NCBI RefSeq assembly: GCF_004769555.1
Contig: NZ_RQFY01000001.1
Coordinates: 310,001-374,000, forward strand
DNA length: 64,000 bases
Direction: 5' to 3'
DNA from: Leptospira koniambonensis
GTDB taxonomy: Bacteria; Spirochaetota; Leptospiria; Leptospirales; Leptospiraceae
The translations under genes were made by a program, and so were the position numbers. Below the pieces are notes generated by a model. That model was given only the letters and a program-made list of their open reading frames with translations. It was not told where the DNA came from and searched no databases. Shown in pieces: positions 18,023 to 26,776 of the stretch. How positions within the stretch are numbered: the first letter of the stretch is position 1; every line of letters begins with the position of its first letter.

Positions 18023-19741
18023 ATGAGCGCAGGACTATTCGGATTTATATTTAATACTCTTAGAAAGAGGGCGAATGATCCTCAAAATTCGAACCTATGG
18101 ATCCCGAGAAAATTGCAGGAAGCAAGCGGGCCTAACATAGAAGGAAAACTTCTGCCATTATCCGGATCGAATTGGGACCTAGGATCGATCACCGGAGAAG
18201 CAGGAGATAATTTTCAGAATATTATAAAAAGTCAATGGTGGATCAGCAAGGTAGGTTTTGAAAGAAGAAAGGACCCCGAGCTAAAAAAACACCAGCCGAT
18301 CGCCTGTCCTGAAAACCCTTATCCTAAATTATCGATGCCAGAGGTCACCATTAATGGGTTGGAAAACGTGTACATTCTACCTAATCCTATCATTCAAAAA
18401 ACGGAAGAAGGATATAATTCGATTTTATCAATTAAGTTCGCTTATTATCAGGGCAAAGACGGGCTTCCTAGTCTAGAAAACTTTCGATTAGAGGGAAAAT
18501 ATTGTTTGGAACAAAACGTTTGCTCAGCACCTTTAACCCCCTCTGGAGTCCTCCCTTCACAATGTGACTCCTGGTACCCATCTGAGAATATAAAGGGAGA
18601 AGGCGATTTCACCTTATCGATAACCGATTTATACGCGGATCTGGTATTAAACGTTTTTATAGAAGGGAAAGGCTCCTCCCGTATACTAAGGACTAGAATC
18701 GAATCATTATCTGTACGGGGAGAAGTTCCTGATTCGGATCCTACCTTCTCGGTCGATGATCTAAACACGAAAACCGATTTAACGTTTATCGCGAATAATC
18801 TTTGGCTCCCGAAAGCGAAGGATGCGATTGAAAGCGAGGACGGAAGAAGAGGAATTGTTTCGAATCTGAACCAAACTCTGAATCGGACCGAAAATCTGCA
18901 AAAACTCTCCCAGATGTTGGAAAACCAACTCATTCAATTCTTGGATAACGTTCTTGGAGAAATTCCGAACGGTTTTCTTCCTAGTAACCAAGGCAAACAA
19001 GCGACAAACCCTGTGGATCGATATGTATTCGATCGAGTACGATTCTCCTTAAACGATCCCAAAAGTGATTATTATCTTCCCAAAATGATATTGAAGATCT
19101 CTGATCCAAGTTTGGAACCGTATATTTTTTCGGAGATCTCTCTTGGGAATCAATCTGTTAATATCTCCGATTTCGGAACTTTCGAATTTCAGAATATACT
19201 TTTACAGAATATGAAAATTTCCGGATTATCGAACGCAGTTGCATTACCTGAGACCTTACTTTTCAGGAGCAAAGGTTTCGATCTGGAAGTATCCGTCTCT
19301 TCCCTAAATCCTTCTCCAGAAATTCGAAGTTATAAAAACAAAAAAGAGACCGTGACTAAGGTTCCGAGCCCTCCACTACAAATTCTTACATCCTTCTCCA
19401 TGTATGCAGAAGGGATAGATGATAAAATTTCAGGCGACCTGGAAGCCAAAATTTCCAAATCGAAACTAATCGCTTCCGTCGATTTTGAAGGAGAAGAATT
19501 GGAAGCACTTGAGATCAGTTTTTCAAAATTGCAATATGTTTCCCTCCTTCCAGATATCTCCGTCAAGATACTTGTGGAGTCGGCCTACCAAGACATCATC
19601 TCTTCCGTATTAAATCAGGATTCACTAAAACAAAAAGCGTTGGATGCGGGAAACTCAAAGGCCGTCGAAAACCTGAAAAAGATCGGACAATTCGCCACAG
19701 ACGATGTAAAAAAAATCATCTCTTCAAAGTTGGACGGTTAA
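18023..19741 (+). CDS. Large beta-rich cluster protein, possibly TULIP-like
   Basis: Protein of 572 residues, family not recognised with certainty. After an N-terminal stretch (NLWIPRKLQEASGPNIEGKL) it has repeated lipid-binding-fold-like strand patterns (KLSMPEVTINGLENVYILPN; YCLEQNVCSAP; FTLSITDLYADLVLNVFIEG). A middle helical part (QTLNRTENLQKLSQMLENQL, about 286-312) precedes a second beta-rich half with the same style. It ends in a helical tail (SKAVENLKKIGQF). The two-part arrangement resembles duplicated TULIP modules (inference). A pair of Cys with a third nearby (YCLEQNVCS, QCDSWY) might form a disulphide or metal site. No signal peptide. It sits 26 bp after the polyprenyl synthase gene. 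Confidence 0.55.
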   Translation: MSAGLFGFIFNTLRKRANDPQNSNLWIPRKLQEASGPNIEGKLLPLSGSNWDLGSITGEAGDNFQNIIKSQWWISKVGFERRKDPELKKHQPIACPENPYPKLSMPEVTINGLENVYILPNPIIQKTEEGYNSILSIKFAYYQGKDGLPSLENFRLEGKYCLEQNVCSAPLTPSGVLPSQCDSWYPSENIKGEGDFTLSITDLYADLVLNVFIEGKGSSRILRTRIESLSVRGEVPDSDPTFSVDDLNTKTDLTFIANNLWLPKAKDAIESEDGRRGIVSNLNQTLNRTENLQKLSQMLENQLIQFLDNVLGEIPNGFLPSNQGKQATNPVDRYVFDRVRFSLNDPKSDYYLPKMILKISDPSLEPYIFSEISLGNQSVNISDFGTFEFQNILLQNMKISGLSNAVALPETLLFRSKGFDLEVSVSSLNPSPEIRSYKNKKETVTKVPSPPLQILTSFSMYAEGIDDKISGDLEAKISKSKLIASVDFEGEELEALEISFSKLQYVSLLPDISVKILVESAYQDIISSVLNQDSLKQKALDAGNSKAVENLKKIGQFATDDVKKIISSKLDG

Positions 19742-19743
19742 GA

Positions 19744-20433
19744 ATGGCGAAGGTATTTTTTTGGAATCTAAAGAGGCTCGGTGCAGCCACGGAAGATATC
19801 ATACAAGATAAAATAAAAGCGAGAACAGAAGAGAATACTCCGGATATAGTTTTCCTTTGTGAACTTAGTACTAAAGCGACTTTTCCGGATCCTCAAAATC
19901 TGACGTATCGCAAAGAAAGCGCGTATCAACTCTGTTATGGATGTTATAAGAATTCAGATAAAAGCAAAGGGATTCTTCAGAAATATACGCCGATCGCAAC
20001 AGACGGATATAAAAGCGCAGGTTACAAAGGGGGAAATGATTTTACAGATTTAGCCGACAGAGCAGTCGCTTATTACGGCGTAGTAGACAAAGCTCACTTA
20101 TACACGTTTCATGCGCCATCCAGGCATGATGATGTAAGAGCGATGGCATTTCTTGCCGCATCCTTAAACAAATTACATAGCCGAGCTCCATGGGTCTTAA
20201 TTGGGGACTTTAATATTGACCCTAACTTATTAGCGAAAGCTCCAGTGGGTATTAACCTAGCAGATTTAATCTTACATACAAGAGAAGCTACCCACGAAAG
20301 AGGAGGAATCCTCGACTATGTATTAACCAATATCGATAAAGAAAGTATAAAATTAGAAGTGAGAGGAAGGTTCACCAGAGAACTTGAAGGTCTTACTGAT
20401 CATATTCCAATCTTAGTAGAATGGCCAATTTGA
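19744..20433 (+). CDS. EEP-fold nuclease/phosphatase, CdtB-like, copy 1
   Basis: Endonuclease/exonuclease/phosphatase family, 229 residues, essentially the bare catalytic domain. All expected active-site elements are present: Asn8 in FFWNLKRLG, Glu40 in FLCELST, His123 in TFHAPSRHDD, Asp155 and Asn157 in GDFNIDP, Asp191 in LDYVLTN, and Asp219-His220 in TDHIPI. The HA-x-S/A and GDFN pattern is closest in style to CdtB-like nucleases, but EEP enzymes also include phosphatases, so the substrate is open. No signal peptide. It starts 2 bp after the preceding gene and is first of three tandem paralogues (19744-21982). Confidence 0.78.
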   Translation: MAKVFFWNLKRLGAATEDIIQDKIKARTEENTPDIVFLCELSTKATFPDPQNLTYRKESAYQLCYGCYKNSDKSKGILQKYTPIATDGYKSAGYKGGNDFTDLADRAVAYYGVVDKAHLYTFHAPSRHDDVRAMAFLAASLNKLHSRAPWVLIGDFNIDPNLLAKAPVGINLADLILHTREATHERGGILDYVLTNIDKESIKLEVRGRFTRELEGLTDHIPILVEWPI

Positions 20434-20456
20434 GTTTAGGTTAGGCGAAACACACT

Positions 20457-21143
20457 ATGAAACTCATGTTCTGGAACACTCAAAGATTAGGGCAATCTAC
20501 GGATGATGCTTCCGTTAAATTGATTCAAGATACTATTGCCAAGTACAAACCGGATCTGCATATTTTATGTGAGTTGACTACTAGCGCCACTGCATTCACT
20601 CCCCAAAACCTGAATTATCGAAGACCGAACGACTTTCAACTTTGCTATTCTTACTATGATGCAAGAGTGGGAAAAAGTATTAACTTAATAAAAATCGTTC
20701 CGGAAAGCACAGACGATTATAAAGAAGCTCTATTTAAAGGTGGAAACGATTTCACAAGAATTGCGGACAGAGCCCTGGCGTATGCAGGCAGCGTCGGCGG
20801 TGTCCATCTATATGCCCTCCATGCTCCCGCATCAGGCAACGCTCTTAAAGCAGCATCATTCGTCGCATGCCACCTAAACGAATCCCACCAAGAAGATCCC
20901 TGGATCCTTATTGGAGATCTGAACGTAACTCCGGATACTTTAAAAGAGTCGAAAGTTGGCATCAACTTAAATTCGCTTATTTTAGATCCTGGAGTATCCA
21001 CTCATATTAGGGGCAATACTTTGGATTATGCTCTTTCAAACATCGATATACGCAAAGCCAAAGATAAACGCTCTATCCAGATCAAAGTAGGAGACTTAAA
21101 CAAAGACGCCTCCGATCATGCCCCCATCATTCTAACTTGGTAG
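20457..21143 (+). CDS. EEP-fold nuclease/phosphatase, CdtB-like, copy 2
   Basis: Second tandem paralogue, 228 residues, aligning along its whole length with copy 1. Catalytic set: Asn7 in MFWNTQRLG, Glu39 in ILCELTT, His122 in LHAPASGN, Asp154 and Asn156 in GDLNVTP, Asp190 in LDYALSN, Asp220-His221 in SDHAPI. The shared GGNDFTRIADRALAY segment is strongly conserved among the three copies and may be a family-specific substrate loop. No signal peptide. It lies 23 bp after copy 1. Confidence 0.78.
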   Translation: MKLMFWNTQRLGQSTDDASVKLIQDTIAKYKPDLHILCELTTSATAFTPQNLNYRRPNDFQLCYSYYDARVGKSINLIKIVPESTDDYKEALFKGGNDFTRIADRALAYAGSVGGVHLYALHAPASGNALKAASFVACHLNESHQEDPWILIGDLNVTPDTLKESKVGINLNSLILDPGVSTHIRGNTLDYALSNIDIRKAKDKRSIQIKVGDLNKDASDHAPIILTW

Positions 21144-21166
21144 AATATTCAGGAATTATTATTATA

Positions 21167-21982
21167 ATGAAATTAGCATTTTGGAATACACAACGATTAG
21201 GAAAAAGCACAAGTATTTCGACTCAAAGACAGTTAATCATCAATACTAAAAAAAATGCCGAAGTAGCGATATTCTGTGAGTTGACGACTGCTTGTGAAAT
21301 AATGATCCCACAAAATTTGACCAACCGGGTACCTAATCCGTCACAACTTTGTTATGGAGCTTTTCGTTGGATAAACGATAGCATAAGAATGGACATTTCT
21401 CTAAAAAAACTAACTCCAATGTCCACCAAGGAATATCAATCCATCGAATTCGACGGAGGAAATAACTTTAAGACTCTTTGCGATAGAGCTTTAGCCAAAT
21501 GTGGAATATTAGACGGAGTTCATATATATAGTATCCACGGTCCTGCATCCGATAACGCTGCAAAAATAGTTTGGTTTGTCGTATGCTATCTGCAAAACAT
21601 TCATGACGGAAAAGGAGAAAAGTGGATCTTCATTGGAGATCTGAATGCACCTCCTAGCAAATTAACGGAAGCATTAGGGCCAAAACCCGATCCGATCGGA
21701 ATAAATAAACTGATAGTCGATCCTTTCAAAGCCACCCATGCTAAAGGAAAAACTTTAGATTATGCACTTACGAATTTAGATCTTAAAAAAGTTAAAATTG
21801 GGGTAGGAAAACTTAGTAAAGATTTTTCAGACCATACCCTGATCACCCTTGAATGGGAGAAAGTCTCCGATACGACCTCATTGGCATATTTAACTATAGA
21901 TCCTAAAACAGGCAATACGATTGAAGTGGATGAAGCCGGAAAGCCATTGCACGAAGTAGACGATAGCAAGATGTCTGATTGA
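21167..21982 (+). CDS. EEP-fold nuclease/phosphatase, CdtB-like, copy 3 with C-terminal extension
   Basis: Third paralogue, 271 residues from the ATG at 21167. A TTG 30 bp upstream is in frame but would add residues absent from the other copies. Active-site residues are kept: Asn7 in AFWNTQRLG, Glu38 in FCELTTA, His124 in IHGPASDN, Asp158 and Asn160 in GDLNAPP, Asp198 in LDYALTN, Asp222-His223 in SDHTLI. The HA dipeptide of the other copies is HG here. About 40 extra C-terminal residues (YLTIDPKTGNTIEVDEAGKP) are acidic and absent from copies 1 and 2. Confidence 0.77.
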   Translation: MKLAFWNTQRLGKSTSISTQRQLIINTKKNAEVAIFCELTTACEIMIPQNLTNRVPNPSQLCYGAFRWINDSIRMDISLKKLTPMSTKEYQSIEFDGGNNFKTLCDRALAKCGILDGVHIYSIHGPASDNAAKIVWFVVCYLQNIHDGKGEKWIFIGDLNAPPSKLTEALGPKPDPIGINKLIVDPFKATHAKGKTLDYALTNLDLKKVKIGVGKLSKDFSDHTLITLEWEKVSDTTSLAYLTIDPKTGNTIEVDEAGKPLHEVDDSKMSD

Positions 21983-22016
21983 ATAGTAATAATCATTATA
22001 TCCAGGAGAAAAAATC

Positions 22017-25000
22017 ATGACCATAGAAGAACTTTATAATTCCTTAATAATCACTAATAATTCCATATCATTGGATACTAATGTTCTAAATACGGATATT
22101 TGGAAAAAATTACTGCTTACCAATAATGGAAATCAACCGATCGTAATCTCTCAAGCCACCAAAACCAAAGAGAACGGGTTCGTAAAAATCATCGGAACAA
22201 CTTCTTTTCAACTCGTCCCGAATCTTCCAGTACAAGCGACACTTCGAATTGACGATTTAGGAAAGATACAAATTAGGATCTATTTCAATCTGATCGGAGA
22301 AACAAAACTACCTAATTCTTGGAAATTCAGCCAAAGTTTTCCGAAACTCCCCGCGGAAGATAAAACAAAACTTTCCCTATTGGGAGACGAGGCCACATCA
22401 GTTTTGGACTCTCTTTGGTTAAGAAACGCATATTTTGTTCTAAGCACAGAAGATTTTGTGGAAGAAGGTTCAAAAATTCCGTTCTCTCAAGGACTGAACT
22501 TCAAGTCCATCCTTCGGCCGATGGGAATGTTAGGAGTTTTTGATTCTATTTTGCACGGAGATACTCAGGAAGTAAATTTTTATGGTAGGATCATACTCCC
22601 TCTTCCTACTGATTTGACCCCTGATTTGATTGCATGGACCTATCCCTGGGAAGTGAAGATCGAACCTCCCGGAATTCTTTTGAAAGCGGATTTAGGAGCG
22701 GATAAGAATATTACGGACTCATTAAGCATTAAGGATACTGAATTCGTAATTTACTCCCCTCATTCCCAAGAATGGTTAAGTAAGAATAGAAATTATCAGC
22801 CTGCCTATGCGCTTACTGCAATATTAGATATTCCCAGCGCTAAAATCAGCTGTAAGGTTACTGGAATTCTAAAGGCGGGCGAATCGGAAGTGGTCCTACA
22901 AGGAGACTTTCAAGGAGTAACTTTAGGCAAATTAGCGGATTTATTAGATATTACTGGATCCTCGGATTTATCCTCCAATCTGCCAGAAGAATTTTCCAAG
23001 GCGGGAAATCTATTAAGTGATTTAGCTTTGGAGACAATCTCTATCGGATTCAATGCGTCTTTGGGATCTGCTGGAGTTTCTTATGCGGCGATTCGGATTG
23101 GATTCCCGAATAAAACCTGGAAAGCGATACCTGGTGCGGTAGAATTTTCCGACTTCTCCGTTTTGTTCATTATCGCAAGCCCCTTCTCAGCTACGAAAAG
23201 AGGCATCTCCACCGTCATCGAAGGAAAAATGGATTTTGGCGGAGTGGACTTGGATGTGACTGCATATTTACCGAACTTCTCCATTCGCGCCGAGTTGGAA
23301 GAACCGGTGAATCTTTCTTTGTCCAAAGTGTTCGACAAATATTTTCCAGAACTTCCTTCACCTCCAGATATCTCCATCGATCGATTCATATTAGGTGCGG
23401 ACGCAAAACGGAATTTTTCCGTTTATGCGGTGATAGGCGAAGAAAAACCCTGGGTTTTGGATTTAGGTCCAACCTCGATGACTATCTCGGATATAGAAGT
23501 TGATTTGAATAAACCTTCCGTCGGAGGCACTAACGGAAGTTTTTCAGGAACCATACAATTCTCCGACAATGTACTTCTACAGATTCGCTACGATATGCCC
23601 GGAGCTTTTTCGATTCGAAGCGAAATCGATCAGATCCGATTAAGCGAATTGATTGCAAGACTTAGCAATCAACTTGTGGATCTTCCCGGCGAATTCGATC
23701 TTACTTTCCGACAGTCCTCGATCCTAATCAGCAAACGTGAGCAGGATTTGGTTTTCTTATTCGGCACTCAAATAGACTCTTTCGGAAGTTTGGCTTTCGA
23801 GGCGAGAAAGATCGGCGGCGGAAAATGGGGCTATGCTTTTGGTCTGGATTTAAGTTCCTCAAAGGCTTCTTCTCTTCCAAGTTTGGGCGTTCTCTCCATC
23901 TTCGAAGATTTTTTCCATCTGCAAAAATTAACTTTAGTAGTTTCCTCCTTCGACAGCCCTGATTTCGCATTTCCTAATTTGGCTCAGTTCGAAAATCCAC
24001 GGATCGCATCCAAAGATGTGAAACTTCCCGCACAATCTGGAGGATTAATCCAAGGATTAAATATTTACGGAGAATGGAGCATCAATTCCGGTGATCGCCA
24101 ACAAGGGCTATTATCCAAATTTTTGGGTTTAAATCCGGTTCTCGGAATCACGTTACAAGTAGGTTCCATTCCTAGTAAAAATTCAAGACTATACGTTAGT
24201 TACAATACAACGATACAGGGCCATCCGTTCTCCTGCAAATTCGGCGGACAAATCCAAAACAATAGTATCGGAATTTTCCTAATGGGTTCCTTGACCGTAG
24301 ATATTCAAGGAAATCCTCAGACATTCGACGTTACCCTGATATTTGTAGAAAACGGTGCATTCATTTCCGCAACCATGAAGGGAAATACTTCTGTGAATTT
24401 CTATACATTCAAGCTCAGCAATCTAGCATTAGAGGTAGGAATCAACTGGGAAGGAATTCCGAGTCTTGGAGTTGCTGCCACAATAGATGTGGGAGAAATA
24501 GAATCTTCCGTCGCAGTATTTTTCGATTCTACAAGACCGAGTAGAAGTTTGGTCGCAGGTTCTATCAGCAATGTAACTTTAAAGAAAATTTTGGACAATC
24601 TTGCAGGAGAACTGACGGAAAAACTTCCAGATGTAATCGAAAATGTTTTGGATCAGGTCGCGATAGAAGGTACCGGCGGTTTTAATATCCCGACAAGTTA
24701 TGCAGACGATCTGGATAACCTAAAAATCGAATCTATTTCCTCAGCCTTTTCATCCATTGGGAAGATTTCTATTCCTTCTAGTTCTTCCCAAGTCTTACTC
24801 GTAGTTAATAAGCCTGGAACCACCTGGTACCTGACCGATTTGACAACGATGATGCATTATCAATTGTACAAAACCGGTAATACGATCGCTGTTTCTTTGG
24901 AAGCTCAACTATATGTCGCTCCTGAAAATACCACAATAGGAACTCTAATATTCCCGGCGGGATTTTTTATAAACGGGACCTTAAAGTTTTTCTCATTCGA

Positions 25001-25784
25001 AGTATCCGCAAAAATCCTAATCAATCGAAATCAAGGAATTGCAGTGGATGCTCAAATGGATAGGATCGTGATCGTTTCAGATTCTCTTTTCTGCATTCAA
25101 GCAGCAGAAGGAAGTGGAGGTCCAAAACTTTCGGTCTCTTCTTTTACTCAGAACGCACAACCCGAACCAAAGTTTAGGCCACCACATTTCTATATAAATG
25201 GTGAATTAAAATTTTTAGGCTTAAAAGACAGCGTTTTTGTAGAAGCCACCAAAAGTGGATTAACTTTTAAAATCCAAGGAAATTTGGCACTCGCTTGTGT
25301 TTTCGACCTACACGGATCCATCGGAGGTTCCAGTTATTTCTCCGCAGGAGGAAATGTGAAGGTAGGAATAGGAACCATAGATCTGGGAATATTAGGATCC
25401 GTGCATATAGATACTTCCATCCAGGCGGGCTTGGACGTAAAGGCTACTAACTCGGCTATGACCGCATCCTTACAGGCGGCATTCGAGTTTTTAGGAAGCA
25501 CTCATAATATCGCGAAATTCAATTTAGATGTGGATTCCGATCCTCTTACGGATCTAGTAGGGATCTTAGAAGACAAGATTATGGACATTCTGAAGGGAAT
25601 TTTCAAGGATCCAGCCAAATGGGCTGAGGCTCTCGGAGACAAAATCATAGATGGAGTAGAAGATGCAGAAAAAATTCTGACGGATTACTTCCACGTTCCT
25701 TTGGATCAGGCAAAACAAATCCTAAACGATGCGGGGCTTGCAATCAAAGCATGTGCCACCACTACAGCCGCGTCCATTCTTTAA
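22017..25784 (+). CDS. Giant beta-rich protein (1255 residues), unknown family
   Basis: Largest gene of the window, with Shine-Dalgarno CAGGAGAA. No signal peptide, no membrane helices and few cysteines. The chain is dominated by alternating hydrophobic/polar beta-strand patterns with recurring motifs of the form G-x-hydrophobic-x-V near ISIGFNASLGSAGVSYAAI, LEVGINWEGIPSLGVAATID and VKVGIGTIDLGILGSVHIDT, suggesting several homologous modules in series. Short helices close modules (KILDNLAGELTEKLPDVIEN). The C-terminus is a helical tail (KWAEALGDKIIDGVEDAEKI; VPLDQAKQILNDAGLAI). Such a chain could form an extended lipid-binding groove or bridge, or a large scaffold for the cluster proteins (inference). 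Its stop overlaps by 4 bp the convergent terpene-synthase-like gene. Confidence 0.65.
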   Translation: MTIEELYNSLIITNNSISLDTNVLNTDIWKKLLLTNNGNQPIVISQATKTKENGFVKIIGTTSFQLVPNLPVQATLRIDDLGKIQIRIYFNLIGETKLPNSWKFSQSFPKLPAEDKTKLSLLGDEATSVLDSLWLRNAYFVLSTEDFVEEGSKIPFSQGLNFKSILRPMGMLGVFDSILHGDTQEVNFYGRIILPLPTDLTPDLIAWTYPWEVKIEPPGILLKADLGADKNITDSLSIKDTEFVIYSPHSQEWLSKNRNYQPAYALTAILDIPSAKISCKVTGILKAGESEVVLQGDFQGVTLGKLADLLDITGSSDLSSNLPEEFSKAGNLLSDLALETISIGFNASLGSAGVSYAAIRIGFPNKTWKAIPGAVEFSDFSVLFIIASPFSATKRGISTVIEGKMDFGGVDLDVTAYLPNFSIRAELEEPVNLSLSKVFDKYFPELPSPPDISIDRFILGADAKRNFSVYAVIGEEKPWVLDLGPTSMTISDIEVDLNKPSVGGTNGSFSGTIQFSDNVLLQIRYDMPGAFSIRSEIDQIRLSELIARLSNQLVDLPGEFDLTFRQSSILISKREQDLVFLFGTQIDSFGSLAFEARKIGGGKWGYAFGLDLSSSKASSLPSLGVLSIFEDFFHLQKLTLVVSSFDSPDFAFPNLAQFENPRIASKDVKLPAQSGGLIQGLNIYGEWSINSGDRQQGLLSKFLGLNPVLGITLQVGSIPSKNSRLYVSYNTTIQGHPFSCKFGGQIQNNSIGIFLMGSLTVDIQGNPQTFDVTLIFVENGAFISATMKGNTSVNFYTFKLSNLALEVGINWEGIPSLGVAATIDVGEIESSVAVFFDSTRPSRSLVAGSISNVTLKKILDNLAGELTEKLPDVIENVLDQVAIEGTGGFNIPTSYADDLDNLKIESISSAFSSIGKISIPSSSSQVLLVVNKPGTTWYLTDLTTMMHYQLYKTGNTIAVSLEAQLYVAPENTTIGTLIFPAGFFINGTLKFFSFEVSAKILINRNQGIAVDAQMDRIVIVSDSLFCIQAAEGSGGPKLSVSSFTQNAQPEPKFRPPHFYINGELKFLGLKDSVFVEATKSGLTFKIQGNLALACVFDLHGSIGGSSYFSAGGNVKVGIGTIDLGILGSVHIDTSIQAGLDVKATNSAMTASLQAAFEFLGSTHNIAKFNLDVDSDPLTDLVGILEDKIMDILKGIFKDPAKWAEALGDKIIDGVEDAEKILTDYFHVPLDQAKQILNDAGLAIKACATTTAASIL

Positions 25785-26776
25785 GATTTTAATCCTTGCA
25801 AATTAGAACATTGGACTATCTCAACTTTCATTTCTTCCCAGTGATTTTGTTCGCAAATTTGGATACAATCCCTTAACAAAGAATGGATCAGATCTACTAA
25901 ACGAGAGAATGCGCCTGAATTCTTAATGTCAATTTGAAGGATTTCCCAGCTAGGTAGATCCAATTCGTTTTTTCGAATAGAAATTTTTTCACACTTTATC
26001 CATAGATCTTTCTGCTCAGAATCGAGTAAAAACCACACTGAGTTTTTTTTTCGGGACATTAGATCCAGATGAATATCCTGAAGATCGTCCATGTATCTCC
26101 ATGCCATCGAAAACTTTTGAATGAAAGTGGACAAAGAGCCTTTCACAATTCCGTCTTGATCTACCAATGCCCTTTCCCAAAGTTTCGGCACAATCGTCCA
26201 AATAGAAATCTGCTTGGTAAAAATTGAAGAATATTCTTTAAAATCGATCGGATCATCTGCTGGATCCATCCAAACTAGATACTCAAATAATTCCTCCTGA
26301 ATCTTAGATTCATCTATATGAAATAAATTTGCAATTTTACGAGCTCCTTCTCCAAACGAATTCCAGGCCTGAGTCCTGAGCTGCAATTTTAATATATCAG
26401 TTTTCAATTGATTATCACAAAGATGATCATCCCATAAGTGAAGAAACAATGAAATAGAATGAGCAAACTTTGATAATTCAAGAATTCTAGGAGTAATTAT
26501 ATCTCGATACTTATCCCCTAGTCTGAAAAGAAATGACCATACAGGGATATAAAAAAGATCTATGAAATTTTCTCCTTCTTTAGCGTAAGATCGGATCCAA
26601 TTTTTTGCATCACTGCGTAATTCTCGCGGAAGAAATTCACACAGTCCTAAAATCCGAGAATTCAAATCATCTGAAAATATTCGTAATTCATTCGTACGTT
26701 CAACGCTTCCGAAGTCTATTCCACTGAAGATTGTAGGAATTTCGATCGTAAGCGGGCTGAAGAATTTTTCACTCAT
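25781..26776 (-). CDS. Class I isoprenoid (terpene) synthase-like protein
   Basis: All-helical protein of 331 residues with two acidic motifs at the spacing of class I isoprenoid synthases: SLFLHLWDDHLCDNQ (DDxxxD, about 116-121) and AWRYMDDLQDIHLDLMSRK (about 225-242). The second resembles the MDD-x-x-D of polyprenyl synthetases more than a canonical NSE triad, so it is between prenyltransferase and cyclase in appearance. Mg-dependent ionisation of a prenyl diphosphate is the expected chemistry (inference). No signal peptide. Its ATG overlaps the stop of the upstream oxidase gene (ATGA), forming a two-gene operon that converges on the plus-strand cluster containing a polyprenyl diphosphate synthase. 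Confidence 0.62.
   Translation of the reverse strand: MSEKFFSPLTIEIPTIFSGIDFGSVERTNELRIFSDDLNSRILGLCEFLPRELRSDAKNWIRSYAKEGENFIDLFYIPVWSFLFRLGDKYRDIITPRILELSKFAHSISLFLHLWDDHLCDNQLKTDILKLQLRTQAWNSFGEGARKIANLFHIDESKIQEELFEYLVWMDPADDPIDFKEYSSIFTKQISIWTIVPKLWERALVDQDGIVKGSLSTFIQKFSMAWRYMDDLQDIHLDLMSRKKNSVWFLLDSEQKDLWIKCEKISIRKNELDLPSWEILQIDIKNSGAFSRLVDLIHSLLRDCIQICEQNHWEEMKVEIVQCSNLQGLKS

Noticed and set aside
18448..18933. Minus-strand frame of 161 codons inside the 572-residue protein gene
   Set aside because: No ribosome-binding site or family resemblance; the plus-strand frame is continuous with its neighbours.
19744..21982. A complete cytolethal distending toxin (CdtABC)
   Set aside because: Only CdtB-like domains are present. 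No lectin-like CdtA or CdtC genes and no signal peptides are seen.
13888..25784. A botulinum-type toxin cluster
   Set aside because: The OrfX/P47-like resemblance is only in the TULIP-like proteins. There is no zinc-metalloprotease neurotoxin or NTNH-like gene.
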